A DNA stretch of 64,000 bases from Acetobacter suratthaniensis (GTDB taxonomy: Bacteria; Pseudomonadota; Alphaproteobacteria; Acetobacterales; Acetobacteraceae), in contig NZ_JAFVMG010000009.1 of NCBI RefSeq assembly GCF_017377745.1, positions 49,114 through 113,113 of the forward strand, given 5' to 3'. A program made the translations under genes and the position numbers. Positions 9,068-17,231 of this stretch are shown here, piece by piece. Below the pieces are notes generated by a model. The model was given only the letters and a program-made list of their open reading frames with translations. It searched no databases and was not told the DNA's origin. Numbering within the stretch: the first letter of the stretch is position 1; every line of letters begins with the position of its first letter.

Positions 9068-9411
9068 GCCACGAACTCCGGCACCGGCTGCCCCTTGGGG
9101 GAACCGGCCCGTTCCGGGGCGCAGTAAATGGCGTGCAGGGCCATGATAAGCTGCCCGGCTTTGTCATCAGACAGATGATAGATCATGCTCTGCCCCTCCC
9201 TGTGGCACGATACGATCCGCGCGGCCCGCAATGTTGTCAGATGGCGCGACAGCGCAGGCTGGTGAATGCCCAGCGCCTGCTCCAGTTCCCCGACCGAACG
9301 CGGCTGCTCCGCCAGCGCGCAGGCAATGACCAGACGCGCGGGGTGAGAAAGGGTTTTCAGCAGATCGGCAACCGGCTCGGCCCGGACATGGAGGGAAGGA
9401 GTGTCTGACAT
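9064..9411 (-). CDS. ArsR-family persulfide-responsive repressor, BigR/SqrR type
   Basis: A 115-residue winged-helix repressor. The recognition helix region reads LGIHQPALSRHLTTLRAARI. Two cysteines, Cys31 (VIACALAE) and Cys97 (IYCAPE), are 66 residues apart, the same spacing as the C42/C108 pair of BigR and the C41/C107 pair of SqrR, which form a tetrasulfide with reactive sulfur. A third cysteine lies at position 69. The start at 9411 was chosen because the longer open frame reads back through the palindromic operator. It precedes two sulfur transporter subunits and should repress them in the absence of sulfide. Confidence 0.87.
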   Translation of the reverse strand: MSDTPSLHVRAEPVADLLKTLSHPARLVIACALAEQPRSVGELEQALGIHQPALSRHLTTLRAARIVSCHREGQSMIYHLSDDKAGQLIMALHAIYCAPERAGSPKGQPVPEFVA

Positions 9412-9425
9412 GAGCCTGTATTCTT

Positions 9426-9450
9426 GAATTATCGATAATTCGATAATATC
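9426..9450. promoter_or_regulatory. Palindromic operator upstream of the BigR/SqrR-type operon
   Basis: A perfect 16-bp palindrome, GAATTATCGATAATTC (9426-9441), is followed by a partial repeat CGATAATATC, so ATCGATAAT/TTCGATAAT occurs twice in 25 bp. It lies 15 bp upstream of the repressor start and is the probable autoregulatory binding site. AT-rich dyads of this kind are usual for ArsR-family repressors. Confidence 0.62.
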
Positions 9451-9483
9451 TGCGCCGCCACAGAGCCCGCTGTCAATAGAAAG

Positions 9484-9507
9484 GAAAAAACCGCCCGAAG
9501 GCGGTTT
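9484..9507 (-). terminator. Rho-independent terminator of opgH, overlapping the stop codon
   Basis: On the minus strand AAACCGCC-TTCG-GGCGGTTT is followed by further T residues. The hairpin has 8 bp and a stable UUCG loop. Its first bases are part of the opgH stop codon (TAA at 9506-9508), so translation ends inside the stem. Confidence 0.85.
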
Positions 9508-11665
9508 AGTCCGGCAGATGCAAAATGGTTTCGACGCCCTGAGCCGTGCCCAGCACGGCAGCTTTTTCCTTGGGGCTAAGCACCCGCAGGGCGTTGGAGA
9601 GTGTCCCGGCCTCACCCAGTTTTACCAGCCCGACGAGCTGGTCGGGGTTGATGGTGTCGCCCGCCTTACGGGGCGGTGGCAGCATGGCCAGATGTGCGCG
9701 CGCCAGAGCAGCATCGGCCCGCAGGGCTTTCAGGCCGTCATCCGGCAGGGCGGGGGCGGCTTTTGCCTGCTCATCCATGCTGGTTTCAGCCGCATCCAGC
9801 AGGTTCAGCACCGGCGGGGGCGCTGTTTCCTCTGGCACAAGCAACAGGCCCGCACGGCGGAAATCCAGCCCCACGCCACGGCTGCTGGTCAAGGCGACAA
9901 GCGGGATGGAAAACACCAGCCCCAGCAGCACAGGCATCATCCAGAAAAATAGCGAAGGCGAAACCACCCAAGCCCCGGCCCCCAGAGCAAGCCCGAACAG
10001 GGTAAAGCGCCCGTACTGCCGCACGATATCCATCAGCGGAATACCGCCATCATCACGGCGCTGGGTGTTCCAGCCTGAATCATGACCACTCAGGATAGAC
10101 AATACGCCACTGGTCTGAATCAGCATGGCGATAGGGGCAATCAGCCCGCCAATGAGCGTTTCTGTCAGCACCGAAAGAGCCGCCCGCACGGCACCACCAC
10201 AGCCCCGGCGCGCGGCGGGGTCGAGCACCAGTGCGATATAAGCCAGCATCTTGGGCGCGAGCAGCACCAGCATGGTGCCAATAAACACGTATTTGGCCTG
10301 CACCGGATCAACATGCGGCCAGTGCGGATACAGGGTTTTGGTATCGCCAAAATATTCAGGCCGCTCAAAATGCGCCTGAAGCGAAATAAGAATGCCAGTG
10401 AGCAGGAACACCAGCCATAAAGGCGAGGTCACATAAGCCCCGATCCCCACCACCATATGCATGCGGCTGACCCAATGCAGCCCACGGGTGGGCAGAACCT
10501 TGACGTGCTGCAGGTTGCCCTGACACCACCGCCGGTCACGAATGGCGACATCGGTCAGGGTTGGGGGGCTTTCCTCGTACGAGCCATCGAGGGCAGGCAC
10601 CATGTGAATGGCCCAGCCCCCCCGGCGCATCAGAGCCGCCTCAACAAAGTCATGGCTGAGAATATGCCCGCCAAAGGGCGGCTTGCCCGGCACATGCGGC
10701 AACCCTGCCTGACTGGCGAAGGCACATGTGCGGATAATCGCATTATGGCCCCAGTAATTGCCCTCGGCTCCGTGCCACCACGCAATGCCATACGCGATAA
10801 CCGGCCCGTAAACCCGCCCTGCAAACTGCTGCATGCGGGCAAAAAGCGTGGTGCCCCCCACAATCACGGGCAGGGTCTGGATCAGCCCCACACCGGGGTG
10901 GCGTTCCATTGCGGCGGCCATACGCACCAGTGTCTCGCCCGACATGATGGAGTCCGCATCCAGTGTCACCATGTGGTCATAGGCGCCACCAAAACGGCGC
11001 ACCCAGTCGCCCACATTGCCCGCCTTGCGTTCGGTATTGGCATGGCGGCGGCGGTAGAAAATACGCTGCTCCCCCCCCGTGCTGGCGCGCAGGGCCAGAA
11101 AAGCGGCCTCTTCCTGCACCCATACATCCGGGTTGGTGGTATCGGAGAGAATGAACAGGTCAAAGGCGTCTAGCTGGCCTGTCTGCTCAAGACTGGTGTA
11201 AATTGCCTTAAGCCCGGCCATAACGCGCTCGGGCGGCTCGTTATAGGTAGGCAGCAGCAGGGCGGTGCGCCGCTCAAGCCGGGGCAGGGGGCCAGAACGG
11301 CTGATACCCAGCCCAAGCCCTCCACGCAGAACCAGCGAACAGAACCCCGCGACAGACGATGTGAACGCCAGAGCGATCCACATGAACAGCGCCACGAACA
11401 GCACCAGCATGATGATACCCAGCGTGGAAATCCCGCTTGCATCATCCATGACCTTATGGGTGCGCCACGCACCGTAAGCTGTCATGAGCAGGGCGGAACC
11501 AACCACCGCCAGCCGCCGCAGCGCAATACTGCGCGGCGAGGTAGCGGGCCTGCGGCCGCGTCCCTCCCGGTTGGGCAGGGCATGCAGATCCTGCACCGGC
11601 ATGGCCAGAGGCGCTTCAGGCGGCAGGGCGTGAAACGGCGCTTCCTGCCCGAAAGACCCGCTCAT
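9506..11665 (-). CDS. opgH: Glucans biosynthesis glucosyltransferase H
   Basis: Inner-membrane glycosyltransferase family 2 enzyme that polymerises glucose from UDP-glucose into the backbone of osmoregulated periplasmic glucans. The product of about 719 residues has N-terminal membrane segments, then a catalytic core with RTALLLPTYNEPPERVMAGL, MVTLDADSIMSG (DxD), and RDRRWCQGNLQHVKVLPTRG (Q/RxxRW type). Further membrane segments and a cytoplasmic tail follow. The start chosen is the ATG overlapping the opgG stop (ATGA); in-frame ATG at 11674 and GTG at 11686 are alternatives. It is coupled to opgG and ends in a terminator. Confidence 0.93.
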   Translation of the reverse strand: MSGSFGQEAPFHALPPEAPLAMPVQDLHALPNREGRGRRPATSPRSIALRRLAVVGSALLMTAYGAWRTHKVMDDASGISTLGIIMLVLFVALFMWIALAFTSSVAGFCSLVLRGGLGLGISRSGPLPRLERRTALLLPTYNEPPERVMAGLKAIYTSLEQTGQLDAFDLFILSDTTNPDVWVQEEAAFLALRASTGGEQRIFYRRRHANTERKAGNVGDWVRRFGGAYDHMVTLDADSIMSGETLVRMAAAMERHPGVGLIQTLPVIVGGTTLFARMQQFAGRVYGPVIAYGIAWWHGAEGNYWGHNAIIRTCAFASQAGLPHVPGKPPFGGHILSHDFVEAALMRRGGWAIHMVPALDGSYEESPPTLTDVAIRDRRWCQGNLQHVKVLPTRGLHWVSRMHMVVGIGAYVTSPLWLVFLLTGILISLQAHFERPEYFGDTKTLYPHWPHVDPVQAKYVFIGTMLVLLAPKMLAYIALVLDPAARRGCGGAVRAALSVLTETLIGGLIAPIAMLIQTSGVLSILSGHDSGWNTQRRDDGGIPLMDIVRQYGRFTLFGLALGAGAWVVSPSLFFWMMPVLLGLVFSIPLVALTSSRGVGLDFRRAGLLLVPEETAPPPVLNLLDAAETSMDEQAKAAPALPDDGLKALRADAALARAHLAMLPPPRKAGDTINPDQLVGLVKLGEAGTLSNALRVLSPKEKAAVLGTAQGVETILHLPD

Positions 11666-13206
11666 GGCGTCCATCGGTAAAGCCACTGCTCGGAAATCGG
11701 GCCGGAATCGGTTTCCAGCACGCAGGAGAGGTCAGCCACCTTGGTATCGCCCGGCGCAAAGGCAAACGTCACGCGCACACCATTGATCGCGGGGTTGGGT
11801 TCCACCACCACGTTGCGCACGGTTCCGGCCGAAGCCTTGGGTACGGCATGGAAATGCGTGTCCTTGGGCAGATGGTCGAATGGTGCACCGGCAAAATCCA
11901 GCGCGAAAAAACGTGCATCCGGGTCGTCTGTCACGCCGCCCACGCGGGTTGCCCCCACACGCGCCATGGGCGTGGGGAAAGGTACATCCCACCCCCAGTA
12001 CATGCGGTAGGTGTAGCTGTATTCCTTGCCCGCGCGCAGCGGCTCCTTGGGCCGCCAGAACGACACGATATTATCGTTCACCTCGTTAGGGGTCGGGATT
12101 TCCACCAGATCAACCCAGCCCGCACCCCAGTCGCCAATGGGTTCTACCCACAGCGAAGGCCGCTTTTCGTAATGCAGGGCCAGATCTTCGAAATCATGGA
12201 ACGCGCGGCGGCGCTGCATCAGCCCGAAACCGCGGGGGGCCACATCCGAGAAGGTGGAAACCTGAAGGTCGAGCGGGTTACGCAGCGGGCGGAACAGTTG
12301 CTGGTCTGCGCCTGTCCACATCTGCAAGGCTTCGCTGTCATGGGCGGCGGGGCGCCAGTCATCCACGTGGTTGCGGTCGTTGGCGTCGAAATAGAACATG
12401 CCCGTCTGCGGAGCGATCCCGCCCTGAGCAATGGTCGTGCGGGGGAACAGCGTGCTCTGCACATCAAAGACCGTGGCATCGCCCGGCCGGATGGTAAAGC
12501 GGAACGCTCCGGCCAGCGAGGGGCTGTCCAGCAGCGCATGAATGACCACGGACTGCACGCCGGGCTGTGGCTTTTCCAGCCAGAATGCGCGAAACAGCGC
12601 GAATTCCTCGCCCTTGGGATCGCCCGTGCCATCGGCAAAGCCACGGGCGGACAGGCCGTAAGTCTGCCCCTTGGCCACGGCGCGGAAATACGACGCCCCC
12701 AGAAAAACGCAGAACTCTTCCATCACACCGGGGGTATTGAGGGCATTACGCAGCCGCAGCCCGGCAAAACCGAGGGAATCCCCCACGCGCAGGGCGGGAT
12801 CAGCATAGGTGAACAGATCGGGAGAATAGGGCACGGGCGCGGACTGCCCATCCTTGACCTCGTAAATCTCGATCCGGGGACGGTAGAGAAAGCCTCGCGG
12901 AAAAAACTCAACGTCAAACGCCAGCCCGTCATTGCCCCACAGGGCACGATCAGAGCGATAGGCTATGCCGCGAAATTGGTCGAAATTCAGGTTTTCCAGC
13001 ACTTTAGGCAGAGCCTGATCCGGGGCGCGATACGCCGAAGCGGCCAACCTGCGCGCGATCTGCACCACCGTATTGTCATCGAACGTGCCTGTCGCGCCAC
13101 CCAGATCTTCCGCGCGGGCGCGCCCGATACTCCCCCCGACAGCCGAAGCCAGAGCGAGACCGGCCCCCCCTCGTATAAGATCACGCCGCTGAACCTCTGA
13201 AGACAC
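11662..13206 (-). CDS. opgG: Glucan biosynthesis protein G, periplasmic
   Basis: Periplasmic protein needed for branching and release of osmoregulated glucans. The product is about 514 residues. The N terminus has a twin-arginine-like signal (QRRDLIRGGAGLALASAVGG), then the MdoG domain: LNFDQFRGIAYRSDRALWG, FFPRGFLYRPRIEIYEV, DDWRPAAHDSEALQMW and GWGAGWVDLVEIPTPNE-type segments. A GTG at 13206 is preceded by a good GGAG at suitable distance and was preferred to the GTG at 13221. It forms an operon with opgH by a 4-bp overlap. Low osmolarity control is expected from the family but no specific site was seen. Confidence 0.9.
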   Translation of the reverse strand: MSSEVQRRDLIRGGAGLALASAVGGSIGRARAEDLGGATGTFDDNTVVQIARRLAASAYRAPDQALPKVLENLNFDQFRGIAYRSDRALWGNDGLAFDVEFFPRGFLYRPRIEIYEVKDGQSAPVPYSPDLFTYADPALRVGDSLGFAGLRLRNALNTPGVMEEFCVFLGASYFRAVAKGQTYGLSARGFADGTGDPKGEEFALFRAFWLEKPQPGVQSVVIHALLDSPSLAGAFRFTIRPGDATVFDVQSTLFPRTTIAQGGIAPQTGMFYFDANDRNHVDDWRPAAHDSEALQMWTGADQQLFRPLRNPLDLQVSTFSDVAPRGFGLMQRRRAFHDFEDLALHYEKRPSLWVEPIGDWGAGWVDLVEIPTPNEVNDNIVSFWRPKEPLRAGKEYSYTYRMYWGWDVPFPTPMARVGATRVGGVTDDPDARFFALDFAGAPFDHLPKDTHFHAVPKASAGTVRNVVVEPNPAINGVRVTFAFAPGDTKVADLSCVLETDSGPISEQWLYRWTP

Positions 13207-13310
13207 GTTTTTCTCCTGCACTGAGCCCGCCCGTTTCCGGCAGGGTTATTCATCATGCCCTACACTATGGCAGCCTTATAGGGTTTTTTCTTGGCAGTTT
13301 CTAAGAACTC

Positions 13311-13658
13311 TCAGGGAGCGACAGGCGCCAGGTAATCTTCCAGCCGCCTGAGGCTGTCAGCAGCGCCCTGTTTGGCCTGCTGCTCGGCCTGCCTGTAAAG
13401 GGCCAGAACAGCCCGGCCGCTTTCCGTCAGCCGCGCGCCGCCGCCGCCGCCGGGGCGGGCCGCCACCACAGGCTCGGCAAAAAGCCGGTTGACGCTATCG
13501 ACCAGCAGCCATGTCCGCCGGTAAGACATGCCCAAGGCACGCCCCGCCGCTGAAATGGAGCCGGTCTGCTCAATCTGTTCCAGAAGACGTATCTTGCCAT
13601 GTCCGAGGGCTGGCGCATCGTCCACATCCACTCGTAATGTCAGCCTCAGTCGTGTCAT
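13311..13658 (-). CDS. ModE N-terminal-type winged-helix DNA-binding protein
   Basis: A 115-residue protein matching the N-terminal DNA-binding domain of ModE, the molybdate-responsive regulator. Typical parts are GHGKIRLLEQIEQTGSISAAGRALGMSYRRTWLLVDSVN and the wing GGGGGARLTESGRAVLALY. The C-terminal molybdate-binding MOP domains are absent, so it may not sense molybdate itself, or may do so through a partner. No molybdate transport genes are adjacent. It is divergent from the GNAT gene at 13733. Confidence 0.83.
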   Translation of the reverse strand: MTRLRLTLRVDVDDAPALGHGKIRLLEQIEQTGSISAAGRALGMSYRRTWLLVDSVNRLFAEPVVAARPGGGGGARLTESGRAVLALYRQAEQQAKQGAADSLRRLEDYLAPVAP

Positions 13659-13732
13659 GCCGTCCGCTTCTTACTGCCGCCTGTCGGTCAGGGCACGTCC
13701 CGCGCCACCCGCAACCGTAACGGAACCCCTGT

Positions 13733-14263
13733 ATGACCGCTTTTTGTGCAAATACCATCTGGCGCGGCATGACGCCAGACGATCTTGAAGCCGTAACGAC
13801 ACTGGCCGATACGATCCATGCCGACTACCCTGAAGATAAAGCTATTTTTGCTGAACGCCTGCATCTGGCCCCCGAAGGCTGCCTTGTGCTGGACCATGAG
13901 GGAACGCCCGGCGGCTATCTGATCAGCCACCCGTGGCGTGGGCTGGTCTGCCCGCCCCTGAACGCGTTGCTGCATACCCTGCCCCAGCCCGCCGACCGCT
14001 GGTATCTGCATGACATCGCTCTGGCCCCTGCCGTGCGCGGGGGTGGCCATGCACGCACGGCTATCGAGCACATGCGCGGCCTTGCGCGCAAACATGGGCT
14101 GCGCTGGCTGACACTGACCTCAACCGGCCCGGCCCGCGCCTTCTGGCTGGCACAGGGTTTTATTGAAGAACAACCAACTGCGGAGGAACAGGCGGTACTC
14201 GCCTCCTACGACGCACAGGCACGACTGCTGTCATGCCCCATCTCACCCACCGGCGAGGCTTAA
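13733..14263 (+). CDS. GNAT-family N-acetyltransferase
   Basis: A 176-residue acetyl-CoA-dependent transferase. The acetyl-CoA-binding motif A is seen as DIALAPAVRGGGHARTAIEHM, and motif B lies around GLRWLTLTSTGPARAFWLAQGF. The acceptor is not predictable from sequence. The gene ends 45 bp before recA, which runs the other way. A GC-rich hairpin (14274-14294) sits in that convergent gap and may help separate the transcripts. Confidence 0.85.
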   Translation: MTAFCANTIWRGMTPDDLEAVTTLADTIHADYPEDKAIFAERLHLAPEGCLVLDHEGTPGGYLISHPWRGLVCPPLNALLHTLPQPADRWYLHDIALAPAVRGGGHARTAIEHMRGLARKHGLRWLTLTSTGPARAFWLAQGFIEEQPTAEEQAVLASYDAQARLLSCPISPTGEA

Positions 14264-14308
14264 GGCAACAGGCCCGGCCCCATGACAGGGCCGGATCTGC
14301 CATCTGGC

Positions 14309-15343
14309 TCAGGCGTCGTCTTCGGATGCATCCGCATCAGGGGCGACCATCATGGCCTCGGCCACAACCCCTGCGTGCTCGCGCACTTTCTTTTCAATAT
14401 CGGCAGCCATTTCGGGGTGATCGCGCAGGAACTGCTTGGCGTTTTCACGCCCCTGCCCGATGCGCTGGCTGTCATAGGAGAACCACGCCCCCGATTTCTC
14501 CACCACGCCGGCCTTTACGCCAAGGTCGATCAGCTCGCCCACCTTGCTGATGCCTTCGCCATACATGATGTCAAATTCAACCTGCCGGAAAGGCGGGGCC
14601 ATCTTGTTCTTGACCACCTTCACGCGCGTCTGGTTGCCCGTAACCTCATCCTTGTCCTTGATCGAACCGATACGGCGGATATCCATGCGCACGGAGGAAT
14701 AGAACTTCAGCGCGTTACCGCCTGTGGTCGTTTCGGGGTTGCCGAACATGACCCCGATCTTGAGGCGGATCTGGTTGAGGAAGATCATGAGCGTATTGGA
14801 GCGCGCCACCGTGCCGGTGAGCTTGCGCAGCGCCTGGCTCATCAGACGGGCGTGCAGGCCCACATGGCTATCGCCCATATCGCCTTCAAGTTCGGCGCGG
14901 GGTACGAGAGCGGCCACACTATCCACCACCAGCACGTCGATAGCGCCCGAGCGCACCAGCGTGTCGGCAATTTCCAGCGCCTGTTCGCCTGCATCGGGCT
15001 GGCTGATCAGCAGGTTGTCGATATCCACACCCAGCTTGCGGGCATAGCCGGGGTCAAGCGCGTGCTCGGCGTCGATAAAGGCGCAGGTGCCGCCTTTTTT
15101 CTGGGCTTCGGCAATGGCGTGCAGGGCCAGCGTGGTTTTGCCCGAGCTTTCCGGCCCGTAGATTTCCACCACACGGCCACGCGGCAGACCGCCAATACCC
15201 AGTGCAATATCCAGCCCCAGAGACCCGGTCGAGATCACATCGGCCTGTTCTTTCGGCCGCTGACCCAGCCGCATGACGGACCCCTTGCCGAACGCCCGTT
15301 CGATCTGCCCTAGAGCGCCTTCAAGAGCCTTTGCCTTGTCCAT
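14309..15343 (-). CDS. recA: DNA recombination and repair protein RecA
   Basis: ATP-dependent strand-exchange protein and LexA co-protease, 344 residues. It begins [17 protein letters not shown], with Walker [10 protein letters not shown], the catalytic-glutamate region FIDAEHALD, Walker [10 protein letters not shown], loop L2 around [18 protein letters not shown], and an acidic C terminus (DADASEDDA). The sequence GGAGG sits 9 nt before the ATG at 15343, so this start was preferred over the ATG at 15352, which directly abuts the ribosome site. A large palindrome lies 83 bp upstream and may be the SOS operator. Confidence 0.97.
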   Translation of the reverse strand: MDKAKALEGALGQIERAFGKGSVMRLGQRPKEQADVISTGSLGLDIALGIGGLPRGRVVEIYGPESSGKTTLALHAIAEAQKKGGTCAFIDAEHALDPGYARKLGVDIDNLLISQPDAGEQALEIADTLVRSGAIDVLVVDSVAALVPRAELEGDMGDSHVGLHARLMSQALRKLTGTVARSNTLMIFLNQIRLKIGVMFGNPETTTGGNALKFYSSVRMDIRRIGSIKDKDEVTGNQTRVKVVKNKMAPPFRQVEFDIMYGEGISKVGELIDLGVKAGVVEKSGAWFSYDSQRIGQGRENAKQFLRDHPEMAADIEKKVREHAGVVAEAMMVAPDADASEDDA

Positions 15344-15425
15344 ACCTGTCATCCTCCGCCGTGATCACGCCAAACCGCCGCAACGCGTGCGCGACCGCCT
15401 GTGGTCCACATTAAGAATTTGGTCT

Positions 15426-15450
15426 CCTTTTGTTCTTTTAGAACAAAAGG
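15426..15450. promoter_or_regulatory. Palindrome upstream of recA, possible LexA operator
   Basis: CCTTTTGTTCT-TTT-AGAACAAAAGG is an inverted repeat with perfect 11-bp arms and a 3-nt centre. It contains GTTC-N5-GAAC, whereas the usual alphaproteobacterial LexA site is a direct repeat (GTTC-N7-GTTC). Its position before recA suggests SOS control. It could instead be another repressor site, or a stem-loop terminator for an unseen upstream transcript. Confidence 0.5.
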
Positions 15451-15559
15451 AAATATTTGCAAGAAAGAAAGCCAACCCGGCCGCACAGGCAGCCCGCGCC
15501 GCCCGATCCGTAAGCACAGAGCTTGCAAACCGGGGCTGGCGCATTGTCAAACCGTCATG

Positions 15560-17107
15560 TCAGTGAGCAGAGCGTGACGGCACGGCAAGACCCGAGCCAC
15601 GCGGGTCTGTCCAGCCAAAGCACGCCCCCGCACCCGGCAGACCCGCCGGGCAGGACACAAAATTGGCACGGCCCACGCCATCCACCACCTGCGGCACAAC
15701 GCCCGCCACAGCAGAGCGCAGGGCAATGGCCGCCGTATCCGCCGCGACATTCTGCCCAGAAGCCGCGGCAATAGCGCGGAACTGCCCACCCGCATGGGCA
15801 ATGCCCACCGGCAGCAGCGGTAGCGGCCTGCGTGCGGGGGAAGCCCCCAGCACAATACCCGTTGACCCCGCCACACGACCGGTGCCGAACAGGTTATCCA
15901 TGGTCAGGGCGCAGCCTACGGACAGCCCCTGACGGTCTGTCACGACAAAGCTGGTAGAGGCTGGCAGCGGCGGCAGCGAGCCGCCCGAAGGCAGCGCACC
16001 GGCATTGAGCAGCGCCTGAGCATCCGCAATGCTGACGGCAGAGCCGGCACCACCCGCGCGAGCACGCCAGCCCGCTACGACCTGATCCGCCCGCGTACCC
16101 TGCCCACCCGCCAGATAGGCGGCAGCAAGGCCCAGCCCGCCATCGGCAGGCGGCGGCAGGGTAATAATATCCACGCCATCGGCCCGGAAGGTCAGCGGCT
16201 TGAGTGCGCTGGCAAGGCCCGCACGCAGATCAGCCGCTGTCAGCCCGGCTCCGGCTTCCTGTGCGCCTTCAAGAAAGGTCTGGCCCAGAGCGCCGTTATA
16301 CAGGTCGCCCACACCGGCATTGCGCAGGCGTTCCAGCGCACCCGCGAGGCGGGTCTGCACCAGAATGTCGTTCATGCCCAGCACATCGCCGGAGTCATTA
16401 CCGAAAATGGCGCGGGCCTTTTCATCGGCCAGCAGGGCGGAGCGCACCACCTTGAGATCAGCCGCCAGCACACCGCTAACCGCCACACCCCGCGCCGCCA
16501 TATCCCGGGCAGGGGCGATCAGGTCAGAAAAATCCACGCTGCCATAGCGCATCTGCATCAGGAACAGCCCGCGTGCGAGCATCGGCACGGAAGCAGGACG
16601 ATCCGTCAGGCCCGTTGCGCCACCAGCCATTGCCCGGCGGCCTTTTACAGAGGCGGGCAGGGGAGCCGCCGCAGCTGTCACGGCACCGGCTTTGGGCAGG
16701 AACACAAAAGCCTGCCCCTGTGCCTCGCCCGGTTTCCACGCCAGACAGGCGCCACCGCCACCCAGTGCGGCGCGCGAAGGCAGCGTGACCGCCAGCGCCA
16801 TACCCAGTGCCGCCGCCGCATCTGCCGCGTTGCCACCCTGCGCCAGCACATCGCGCGCCACCAGCACCGCGCGCGGATCATCCGCCGCGACAGAGCCGCT
16901 AAAGCCCGTCACTTTCGCCTGTGTCTGATAAGGGTCAGCGCTGCAGGCCGTCAGGGAGCCTGTCATGGCCAGCGCCAGCGCCGCCCCGCGCAGACGGCCC
17001 GGCAGGCGGGAACGGATCTGGACGAAACGGTTAGTCTTGAATCGGGCAGCCACGCCTTGATATCTCCGTTGATAGGCCCACCCGGCGGGCGGACGTCTCT
17101 TTTCCAT
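15560..17107 (-). CDS. Gamma-glutamyltranspeptidase-like lipoprotein with altered active site
   Basis: About 515 residues. A lipobox (SLTAC) ends a hydrophobic segment, suggesting a membrane-anchored lipoprotein. The body has GGT landmarks: ARDVLAQGGNAADAAAALGMALAVTLP, LGGGGACLAW, LPPPADGGLGLA and LFGTGRVAGSTGIVL. However, the residue aligned with the nucleophilic threonine of the TTHYSVV site is serine (STSFVV), the FRE arginine that binds the gamma-glutamyl carboxylate is not present (AFVFLPKAG), and the TLN asparagine is aspartate. Gamma-glutamyl transfer is therefore doubtful; acylase-like or non-catalytic roles are possible. The start is uncertain. Confidence 0.72.
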   Translation of the reverse strand: MEKRRPPAGWAYQRRYQGVAARFKTNRFVQIRSRLPGRLRGAALALAMTGSLTACSADPYQTQAKVTGFSGSVAADDPRAVLVARDVLAQGGNAADAAAALGMALAVTLPSRAALGGGGACLAWKPGEAQGQAFVFLPKAGAVTAAAAPLPASVKGRRAMAGGATGLTDRPASVPMLARGLFLMQMRYGSVDFSDLIAPARDMAARGVAVSGVLAADLKVVRSALLADEKARAIFGNDSGDVLGMNDILVQTRLAGALERLRNAGVGDLYNGALGQTFLEGAQEAGAGLTAADLRAGLASALKPLTFRADGVDIITLPPPADGGLGLAAAYLAGGQGTRADQVVAGWRARAGGAGSAVSIADAQALLNAGALPSGGSLPPLPASTSFVVTDRQGLSVGCALTMDNLFGTGRVAGSTGIVLGASPARRPLPLLPVGIAHAGGQFRAIAAASGQNVAADTAAIALRSAVAGVVPQVVDGVGRANFVSCPAGLPGAGACFGWTDPRGSGLAVPSRSAH

Positions 17108-17231
17108 CTTCTGTTCGATTAACCTGCTTTCTTGCAGGCAGCAACAGACATGCGCACGCGCAAGCAACTGCCCCCCTTGCGAGAGCCCTCGCTCGTGCCA
17201 TACGATCCTGTTTTACGGAGTACCCAACCCC

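Noticed and set aside
11848..13200. 450-codon plus-strand frame opposite opgG
   Set aside because: High-GC shadow frame of the real opgG gene; no recognisable domain and the amino acid composition (His, Arg, Gly, Pro) is typical of such shadows. Long frames opposite gap (22259-23485), pgk (23341-24441) and uvrA (40713-41996) were rejected for the same reason.
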